64,000 nt of DNA from Theobroma cacao (lineage: Eukaryota; Streptophyta; Magnoliopsida; Malvales; Malvaceae): NCBI RefSeq assembly GCF_000208745.1, contig NC_030858.1, forward strand, positions 35,918,486 through 35,982,485, read 5' to 3'. A program made the position numbers and the translations under genes. How positions within the stretch are numbered: the stretch's first letter is position 1; each line of letters starts with the position of its first letter. This document shows positions 52,392 through 64,000 of this stretch, one piece after another. Below the pieces are notes generated by a model. That model did not search any database and was not told the DNA's origin. It saw only the letters and a list, made by a program, of their open reading frames with translations.

Positions 52392-52460
52392 TCTTACTTC
52401 TCTGTCTGCCTCTTCCTTTGTCTGCTTGCAGTTGAGATATATTATGTGTGGCACATAGTT

Positions 52461-55275
52461 GCCTTCCCACATTCGCCATTGGTACAAAAGATTCCATAGG
52501 AAATTAAATGGGGAAAAGGACAGCAGTTAAGTAGTTTTGGTTCCACACGGCAGTCACAATGTATGGACAAAGGCTATAGTCAATAAAGAATAAGATGCCG
52601 TTGTCCATATCCCATTGTGCTTGGTAATACCAATAGCCATTAGACCTTGCTTTTAATTAGCTCTCCTTCATAATTATTTAGGTGCATAAGGCATTACTAA
52701 TTACTCAACAATTAGGGAGGTAGTTGATTTTCTTTTTCATCCATGTTTAAGGAGTAATAACAGAATAATTAACCAACCATTGGTCAAGTTTTTATTGTTT
52801 AGATAAATGTTTGACAAAAATCATATGAAAAATTATCACCTAGGAAAGTGTTTGCTCCAATCACTGAATTTATAATTATACTACCTGTAGGGATGAGCAA
52901 ACCAAATCAGATTAATTATCCACTCAAATCAAATACAATTTTGGTAAAATGGTTTGGTCTAATTAATTCATTGGGTCAATTGATCTAAAATATTTAGTCT
53001 AATTAGTTTTTTGGTCAGTTCTTGGATTTAAAATTTTTGAACCAATCCACTCAAAAAATACGCTAATTATATATATATATTAATATATAAAATATATTTT
53101 TATATATATATATATAAAAAANATAATAATATAAATAATAAAATATATTTTTATATATATTAAGAAAATGGATAATAAACTTAATTAATAATGTCACGAT
53201 CCAAATCGGGGAGCTGTCATTGATGCACGAGCCCAGCAGGCAAAACCCACGAGATCTTAGCAAGCGTACAAAATTTTGGATCAAATTAGAACATATAACA
53301 CATAGCCAAGGGTTTTCCACAATTGTATATTCATAATATAATTTAAATTCAAATACATGTCAATTACCCCTTGGTGTCATGGGCCAAAATTTAAGCTTAA
53401 CCTCGTGCGACCTTGAATTCTGAAAATAAAACTTAAGTAAGCTTATAAATCATGAATCCATATTCTCAACCCAAAAGACATGCCTAATAGGTGGTGGAAG
53501 ATCTATGTTTATATATTCAAGACCCACCTCATCTCTTATTGATGTGAGATCCGTGATATTTTACCCCACCTAATTGTGTAATACTTTTGTTGCCTTCCTA
53601 TTTTCGCCATTGGTACAAAAGATTCCATAGGAAATTAAATGGGGGAAACGGACAACACTTAAGTAGTTTTGGTTCCACATGGCAGTCACAATGTATGGAC
53701 AAAGGCTATAGTCAATAAAGAATTAGATGCAATTGTCCACATCCCATTGTGCTTGGTAATACCAATAGCCATTAGACCTTGCTTTTAATTAGCTCTCCTT
53801 CATAATTATTTAGGTGCATAAGGCATTACTAATTACTCAACAATTAGGGAGGTAGTTGATTTTCTTTTTCATCCATGTTTAAGGAGTAATAACAGAATAA
53901 TTAACCAACCATTGGTCAAGTTTTTATTGTTTAGATAAATGTTTGACAAAAATCATATGAAAAATTATCACCTTGGAAAGTGTTTGCTCCAATCACTGAA
54001 TTTATAATTATACTACCTGTAGGGATGAGCAAACCAAACCAGATTAATTATCCACTCAAATCAAATACAATTTTGGTAAAATGGTTTGGTCTAATTAATT
54101 CATTGGGTCAATTGATCTAAAATGTTTAGTCTAATTAGTTTTTTGGTCAGTTCTTGGATTTAAAATTTTTGAACCAATCCACTCAAAAAATACGCTAATT
54201 ATATATATATTAATATATAAAATATATTTTTATATATATTAAGAAAATGGATAATAAACTTAATTAATAATGTCACGATCCAAATCGGGGAGCTGTCATT
54301 GATGCATGAGCCCAGCAGGCAAAACCCACGAGATCTTAGCAAGCGTACAAAATTTTGGATCAAATTAGAACATATAACACATAGCCAAGGGTTTTCCACA
54401 ATTGTATATTCATAATATAATTTAAATTCAAATACATGTCAATTACCCCTTGGTGTCATGGGCCAAAATTTAAGCTTAACCTCGTGCGACCTTGAATTCT
54501 GAAAATAAAACTTAAGTAAGCTTATAAATCATGAATCCATATTCTCAACCCAAAAGACATGCCTAATAGATGGTGGAAGATCCATGTTTATATATTCAAG
54601 ACCCACCTCATCTCTTATTGATGTGAGATCCGTGATATTTTACCCCACTTAATTGTGTAATACTTTTGTTGCCTTCCTATTTTCGCCATTGGTACAAAAG
54701 ATTCCATAGGAAATTAAATGGGGGAAAAGGACAACACTTAAGTAGTTTTGGTTCCACACGGCAGTCACAATGTATGGACAAAGGCTATAGTCAATAAAGA
54801 ATAAGATGCAGTTGTCCACATCCCATTGTGCTTGGTAATACCAATAGCCATTAGACCTTGCTTTTAATTAGCTCTCCTTCATAATTATTTAGGTGCATAA
54901 GGCATTACTAATTACTCAACAATTAGGGAGGTAGTTGATTTTTTTTTTCATCCATGTTTAAGGAGTAATAACAGAATAATTAACCAACCATTGGTCAAGT
55001 TTTTATTGTTTAGATAAATGTTTGACAAAAATCATATGAAAAATTATCACCTAGGAAAGTTTTTGCTCCAATCACTTAATTTATAATTATACTACTTGTA
55101 GGGATGAGCAAACCAAGTCAGATCAATTATCCATTCAAATAAAATGCGATTTAGGTAAAATGGTTTGGTCTAATTGATCCATTGGGTCAATTGATCCAAA
55201 ATGTTTGATCTAATTAGTTTTTTGGTCAGTTCTTGGATTTAAAATTTTTGAATCAATCCACTCAAAAAATCACAC

Positions 55276-55311
<36 letters not shown>

Positions 55312-55770
55312 TATAAAATATTTTTTATATGTATTAAGAAAATGGATAATAAACTTAATTAATAATGTCATGATCCAAATTAGGGAACTGTGATTGGCGC
55401 ATGAGCCCAGCAGGCAAAACCCATGAGATCTGAGCAAGCGTAAAAAACTTTGGATCAAATTAGAACATATAACACATAGCCAAGGGTTTTCCACAATAGT
55501 ATATGCATAATATAATTTAAATTCAAATACATGTCAATTACCCCTTGGTGTCATGGGCCAAAATTTAAGCTCAACCTCGTGTGACCTTAAACTCTGAAAA
55601 TAGAACTTAAGTAAGTCTATAAATCATGAGTCCTTATTCCTAACCCAAAAGACATTCCTGATAGGTGGTGTAAGATCCATATTTATATATCCAAGACCCA
55701 TCTCATCTCTTATTGATGTGAGATTCGTGACATTTTACCCCACCTAATTGTGTAATGCTTTTGTTGCACT
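52461..55770. repeat. Three tandem copies of a ~1.1-kb block
   Basis: Units begin with GCCTTCC(C/T)A at 52461, 53592 and 54671, giving periods of 1131 and 1079 bp. They are nearly identical over most of their length; the third has more substitutions. Unit 1 lies about 70 bases upstream of the SDR start codon, so the block contains the SDR promoter. Within each unit are a TA-rich tract and a region with GTCACGATCCAAATCGGGGAG and GATGTGAGATCCGTGA that looks like old repeat-derived DNA. The 60-85 codon open frames present in each unit are by-products of the repetition. One N lies at 53122. Confidence 0.92.
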
Positions 55771-55788
55771 GGCTCTTTACCTGTAGAG

Positions 55789-56050
55789 GAGAGGGACTCT
55801 TACGCTAGTTCGGGTCTACCTTGATCCTTGTATCTCTCATGGGAGCCCACATTAATGAATATTTGAGTTTGCTTTGATACCACTTGTCACAAGCCGAAAC
55901 TTAAGCCCAACTTTTTTACCCGTAGAGGAGAAGGACTCTTACAATAGTTTGGGTCTACCTTGATCCTTGTATCTCTCATGGGGCCCTACATTAGTGAATA
56001 TCTGAGTTTACTTTGATACAAATTGTCACAAGCTGAAACTTAAGCCCAAC
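55789..56050. repeat. 129-bp tandem duplication
   Basis: Two direct copies start at about 55789 (ACCTGTAGAGGAGAGGGACT) and 55918 (ACCCGTAGAGGAGAAGGACT). Both contain the text CTTTGATAC and TTGTCACAAGC. The block sits just past the triplication and looks like remnants of a dispersed repeat. Confidence 0.8.
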
Positions 56051-57841
56051 CCCATACGGTTTTAAACTTTTAAAATAAAGCTTAAGTATATACTTTAAAG
56101 CATTTGTTTTGGCATATAGAAGGGGCAAAAGCATAATTTCAAATGGGGTAAAGGAAAAAGAAGGGCTTTATCTCCACTAGAGGCTCATGAGAATACATCA
56201 TTCCATAAACATATTGTTAGAAAAAAATTTCTAGGAAACAAATGAAAATAAAATAAAGCAAGTAAATACAGTAAAAAGTTTGAAGCGAGGTATCACTGTC
56301 TTTAAGGATAATTTTCGTCGCCCTTTCAGAGTACAAGACTCGGTGCAAAAGGACTGTAGCAGTTATCCTCCAGGATTCAACAGACCATTCCTTATAGTTT
56401 GCACAAACTAGTAAGGGATAGCAGGAACAACAAAAAGATTTCTCTGAAAAAATAAAACTCAATAGGAAAGGCATTAAAACAGAGAAATAGTATGCAAAGA
56501 AACTTGAGAGGAAAGTAGCAAAAGAAGCCTTGCTTAGTGTGTGTTGTAACTGAGGTAGGGAGGCTGTATTTATAAGTAGATGATGAAGTGAACGTTGCAC
56601 CAAATCAGGAGAGTTTTTGAGTCTGATTTATTCAAAGGTTGAGAAAGCTTAAAAGAAAAATAGGTTAACATTAGTGGAGTTTGAGTTGATTCATTCAAAG
56701 GTTGAGAAAGCTTAAAAAAAAAAAAAATTAAAGCTAAGGTATAAAAATTAACTTGGGCTTAGCCCATGTGTATACTTGTGCGCAAGAGAAAAAATTTGAA
56801 TTTTTTCAAAGCTTAGCCCAATCTCGTGTGCGTGTGTGCCCACTCCTTTTTCTTCTTTGCAACAAATCCATAATGAGTTTGCATATTTAAAGCACTTACA
56901 CATTTATGTACCTTAGCAATGTGGGATATTTGAACCTTATTCAATACACTATTTTCCCAACATATTTATCTTCTTTACCACCACTCCATTTATTCTTTCA
57001 TCAATCGCCTACAACAACTGCCTCTAATGTAGCTGACTTTTCGGATGAAAACAACTTTGGTACAACAATTTTCAAATTGGTGAATTCTGTCACATGGAAA
57101 TTCAAGTGTTTATGGTTAGAATATTTTTGTCACATAGACATCCACATGACTGTGATTTATGTCACGTAGTCATCCATATTGATGTCCACATAATATTAAG
57201 GTGGTAGATTTCTTTTAATGTTGATGACGATTGATTGATGAAATGAATAAAATTAAAATATTTTTAAAAAGTAATAAAATTAAAAACTACATATTAGAAT
57301 TCACGAATGAAAATAAAATATTATACAAAAGTCATAAATGTTTGATGCTAGTTAGAGAGAAAATCATTTCTAAAATGTGTAGTCTATTCACTAGAGTTCC
57401 GCATGTCTTAATTGTGAGCCTACGCTTTTTATAACATTACGTCTCTTCGATTAACTAATTTTCACTTAATGTCTTATTTTTGTTTGGAATTAGTCAACCA
57501 ATGTGCTCATAGGCTTTTTAATTCTTGAATATTAATCTATATCATGGCATTATCAACTACAGATGGCAACAAAATATATATAGTAGAACAGTAATTATAG
57601 ACAAAATGCAAGAAGCAACAGCTTTTGTTTCATTTTGGTAGATAATAGAAATGAAATCCAAATCCAAACAAGTGCCGCAGTTCAGATTTTTTTTTATTGA
57701 CAAGTTGCATTCTTAGACGGCAGATTAAGAGGGAAAAGAAAGAGAAAGACAAGCAACAGCTAGGGAGCTGTAACTGAGGTGCCGAACACTTCATTTCTTA
57801 TTTTCTTGTTTTGGTTTTTGGGCAAAGCCTTGTGCTCCATT
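56051..57841. other. Gene-free spacer between SDR copies
   Basis: No gene is supported. A 128-codon minus-strand frame (56217-56603) has no domain I recognise. The surrounding sequence is probably repeat-derived. 57230-57430 is A-rich. Confidence 0.45.
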
Positions 57842-60766
<2,925 letters not shown>

Positions 60767-61037
60767 NNNNNNNNNNNNNNNNNNNNNNNNNNNNNNNNNN
60801 NNNNNNNNNNNNNNNNNNNNNNNNNNNNNNNNNNNNNNNNNNNNNNNNNNNNNNNNNNNNNNNNNNNNNNNNNNNNNNNNNNNNNNNNNNNNNNNNNNNN
60901 NNNNNNNNNNNNNNNNNNNNNNNNNNNNNNNNNNNNNNNNNNNNNNNNNNNNNNNNNNNNNNNNNNNNNNNNNNNNNNNNNNNNNNNNNNNNNNNNNNNN
61001 NNNNNNNNNNNNNNNNNNNNNNNNNNNNNNNNNNNNN
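60767..61037. other. Assembly gap (271 N)
   Basis: A run of 271 N ends in a T-run. All open frames drawn across it are meaningless. Confidence 0.99.
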
Positions 61038-61189
61038 TTTTTTTTTTTTTCCAATTGAAAGTTAACCTGATGTAGCCTAATGTAGCCTTAGAAAAGTGAA
61101 AAAAAGAACTAAATAAATGCTGAAGCAAAAAGACCAAACAAAGGCTGACTAACTTGTCAAAAATTTTCTTTTTTTTTTATTTGTTGGTA

Positions 61190-61356
61190 GCAAAAAGCTG
61201 CAAGTTGTAATAATCATTTTTTTTATTTATATAAAGAACACGTTTTTAACTTTGGAACAATTTATTGGCAACCAAAAGTCGCCAGCTGCATATATATATA
61301 TATATAGAGGGGGTTTACTTTGGAGGAGTTTGTAGCGGCAAAGCTGCAAGTTGCAG

Positions 61357-61391
<35 letters not shown>

Positions 61392-61490
61392 GGGAGTGTA
61401 CTTTGGAGCAGTTTGTAGCGGCAAAAGTTGCCGACCAAATTTTTTTTTTATAAAGAAGATGGCTTTACTTTGGAGCCACGAGCTCTTTTG
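61190..61490. repeat. Degenerate ~83-bp tandem repeats with (TA)n tracts
   Basis: Units share ACTTTGGAGxAGTTTGTAGCGGCAAA (clear copies near 61316 and 61399, weaker ones near 61245 and 61470), each followed by a GCTGCAAGTTGC-type segment and a TA dinucleotide tract. This leads directly into the hairpin cluster. Confidence 0.6.
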
Positions 61491-61502
61491 AATAGAGCAA
61501 TG

Positions 61503-62210
61503 GAGCTCGCGGTGTGCCGCAAGCTCTTTTAATTAGAGCTCGCGGTATGTGCCACGAGTTGCTTCCATTAGAGCTCGCGGTACATGCCGCGAGCTACTCT
61601 AATTTGAACGATTTTTTTTAAATTTTATAATAATAATTTTTTTTTAGTTGACTCTCTTTTTTTTTGTGTTATAATTTATTATTTTATTGTAATGTATAGT
61701 TTTTGATAGAAAAAATATTAGAATAAAAGAAATGAGTAAAGGTTGAAGTGAAAGAAGCAAATAAAAGTTAGTGCATATCAGCTTTTGATAAAAAGGCAAA
61801 AACTAAAATAATTAATAAATAAATGAACAAAAGGTAGCACATGTCAAACCATCGTTTCTCCTCTTATTTATTAGCAACACAAGCTGCGTTTCTTGTGTTT
61901 TTTTTTTTTAATGTATAGGACTTGGCTTTTGTAGGACTGTTTTTGGTTTTAGTGTTACTGTAGAACTTGCGGCATAAACTCAAGTATAGAAGAGAACTTT
62001 GGAAACAGTACTTTTGTTTTAACCTCAAGACACGCCATAGCTTTTATTTATTTTTTACTTGGTTTTGGTGCTAAAGCTTGTGGCTTGTGCGGCACCTTTG
62101 TTTTGAAGCTTTCTTTTGTCCTCGCGATTTACCGCAAGTTATTTCTATTGAAGCTCGCGGCATATACCGCGAGCTATTTCTTTTAAAGCTCGCGGTTTAT
62201 GCCGTAAGTT
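61503..62210. repeat. Six GC-rich hairpins in two clusters
   Basis: In an otherwise AT-rich stretch, six imperfect palindromes share the left arm AGCTCGCGG (or CTCGCG), a loop of about 5-6 bases and a right arm CCGCGAGCT or a decayed form. They lie at 61503-61526, 61536-61560, 61571-61595, 62121-62138, 62152-62175 and 62187-62210. The ones at 61572-61595 and 62152-62175 have perfect 9-bp arms with different 6-base loops. Confidence 0.8.
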
Positions 62211-62476
62211 ATTATTATTGTTTTATTTTTTTTATAATTTTTAATTATTATTTTATTTTTATTTAAAGTTATAATTTTTTTTAAGTTTTACTTATTTATT
62301 ATATATATTTATATTGCATATATAAAAATAATAATATCAAAATCTATAATTTTGATAAGTTTTATTTGTGATTTTTTTATACATAATAAATAAGTAAAAG
62401 TAAAAAATTATTGAGTATGTATACTTATCTCTTTTTCCATAATCATGTTTGTAGGTAACTTTTTTCATCATCCTCT

Positions 62477-64000
62477 ATGCCTAGGACGCGTGTCCTTTCG
62501 AAGATCAATTATGGTGAGCTTGAAAGGGCTGCAACAAGGAAGAAAACCACTGCACATAAAAGTAAGAATAGTGATTCCAAATTAATTGTTCCCAAAAAAA
62601 TTATAATAGAAAAGAGTGGTGAAGTTCCTCCTGTTTTTGAAAATTTGAAAGATGAAATTATTAAAGAAAGAGGAGAAGATCGTTTTTAGGAAGAGGTTCA
62701 TGCTAGACAGGTTGACGAACATCTTTATGAGTCTGTTGGATATGATTGGAATCGTGTATGCTCAAAAGCACCTCCTCATAGAAGAAATGGTATTCCAGGA
62801 CAATCTATTCTGAAATTCAGGTTTGAACGTGGTGAGTTTCCCCTTTTTGCTACTAAGTTAGGCTCCAATTCTCAATTTCTTCATGGTTGGGATGAATGGG
62901 TAACTAAGGTATTGAAGAATCCTTCTTATGTTAAACTTCTCTCTTCTGTTGGGATACTTGATGCTATACGTATCACTTCTAAGCTCAATATTCGTAGAGA
63001 AAAAATGATGGATGTGTGGCGTGCTATTCTTGCAAGGTGGAGCACGTTTTCTTATACTATGATTATTACATGGGGGGAATTTACCTTCACTCTGGAAGAT
63101 GTATGTGTTCTCTTGGAACTTCCTTGTATAGGAAAGGATGATTTTCACTCTATTAAGCTTTCTGAAGAAGAGGTATGTACTCGAGACTTGTTCTTCGATC
63201 TACTTAGGAGTTTGAGTAAAACTTTGAAGGTTGCAAGATTCTCCAATTGGATAGGGGTTTTTTATAAAAAGTTCAATGCTAAGGGAATTGAGATTGGTTC
63301 TCTTGAGTACCCAGACCATAAGTATGAACTAGTAGCTTTAATAATTTTTTGGCTGGCACGACACGAACTCCCAAGGTGTCCAGATGATGGTATCTCTTCA
63401 GTAGTTGTTCATTTAGCAATAAAAATTGTTAAGGGAACACGTTTTCCTCTTGCTCCACTGTATTTAGGATCCCTATATAAGAGATTAGACTTGTTCCAAC
63501 TCAAAACTGTTGAGTTAGCTGGGCGTTACAAAGTTTTGACTTATGTGGATACTTCCTTCATTCAAATGTGCTTATGGGAAAAGTTTGGTACTTGCACTCC
63601 CGTGCCTAATGCATATCCTTTTGCATCTTTTACTGTGAATAACCCTTTATCCAGGAACAACTACAGAGCTTGGGCATGGCATGATCGACTCTCGAGAGGT
63701 AATGTTCTTGAAGTAATGCATGTGACAACAGAATTCAATCCCAAACCTTATGTGCGGCCCATAAATGGATTTGGTGATCCTAGAATTTATTATGATCGCC
63801 ACCTTCTACAGTCTGGAAGAATGAGTTCACAATGTATTAACTTTTGTGTATGGGTTCACAGTTCCCAATTGCCATCTATGATTGAGAGTTCCAGTTTAGG
63901 TGGAGATAGAAATATTCTTTCTGTTGAGGTATATTCTCTTTTTAGAGTAGCACGTCAATTTGGGTTTGATCAACCAGCTTTGCCTGACTCTTCTTCAACT
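62477..64000 (+). pseudogene. Plant mobile domain (PMD) protein, one in-frame stop, runs off the end
   Basis: From ATG 62477 the frame reads MPRTRVLSKINYGELERAATR and stops at TAG 62687-62689. It then continues open in the same frame for 437 codons to the window edge. The second part matches the PMD (aminotransferase-like, PF10536) fold as I recall it: FLHGWDEWVTKVL, WGEFTFTLEDVCVLLELPCIG, LAPLYLGSLYKRLD, WAWHDRL, and GFGDPRIYYDRHLL followed by FRVARQFGFDQPA. PMD domains occur in retrotransposon and MULE-derived genes and in MAIL-type silencing proteins. The short basic N-terminal segment before the stop is Lys-rich. A single nonsense change, a sequencing error or an unrecognised intron could explain the stop. 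The element context (hairpins upstream) favours a transposon-carried gene. Confidence 0.7.

Noticed and set aside
53063..55494. Repeated minus-strand frames starting MENPWLCVICSNLIQ in each unit of the triplication
   Set aside because: They exist three times only because the DNA block is triplicated. They differ in length through TA-tract changes and show no coding signature.
56217..56603. 128-codon minus-strand hydrophobic frame
   Set aside because: No recognisable family, AT-rich flanks, and it sits in likely repeat-derived DNA. I cannot support it as a gene.
62858..63148. 96-codon minus-strand frame
   Set aside because: Antisense shadow of the PMD reading frame.

Overview
This is a stretch of a plant nuclear genome, almost certainly a eudicot. 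It has split genes with short exons and AT-rich GT-AG introns, a PLS-DYW pentatricopeptide gene, clade A PP2C and RABA genes, a plant tRNA-Val, and long AT-rich intergenic DNA with DNA-transposon remnants. I cannot name the species from sequence alone. Three assembly blemishes are present: single Ns at 16329 and 53122, and a 271-bp N run at 60767-61037.

Layout, left to right. 1-2450 is AT-rich intergenic DNA with a MITE-like inverted repeat. A RABA-type Rab GTPase (2652-4140, +) faces a vacuolar-type metal transporter of the MTPB1 type (5081-6220, -). A type-one protein phosphatase (TOPP, 9377-12199, +) follows. Next is a degenerate secreted proline-rich repeat gene (15052-17444, +), split by a 934-bp hAT-like element. 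The Pol II subunit RPB7 (18576-20990, +) and a CRR2-like PPR-DYW gene (21619-23574, +) run in tandem. A 15-exon coiled-coil gene (24031-27760, -) converges on the PPR gene. Then come tRNA-Val(CAC), a small Cys/Gly-rich protein gene, eIF3g (31442-32685, +), a small plant-specific gene (33259-33507, -) and sterol C4-methyl oxidase SMO2 (37097-40241, +). A clade A PP2C of the ABA pathway (43893-45871, -) has a promoter rich in ABRE-like motifs. A tropinone-reductase-like SDR gene (50852-52391, -) is followed by three tandem copies of a ~1.1-kb block. A broken second SDR copy (57842-59159, -) comes next. The window ends inside a plant-mobile-domain (PMD) reading frame preceded by two clusters of GC-rich hairpins.

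The genes are mostly unrelated housekeeping and signalling loci and form no operon or pathway cluster. The only local family is the SDR gene plus its pseudogene. I rebuilt intron-exon structures by hand from reading frame, splice signals and recalled family sequences. All multi-exon coding models keep frame across every junction.

I did not find a clearly new biological system. The observations most worth following are: a 105-nt stop-free intron in the PP2C catalytic core (exitron-like); the ABRE array upstream of that gene; a GC-AG intron in RPB7; a 3'UTR intron placed 45 nt after the TOPP stop; a transposon-like insertion with a 20-bp target duplication; a proline-rich gene killed by C-to-T stop codons plus a hAT insertion; and the hairpin array before a PMD frame with a single stop.
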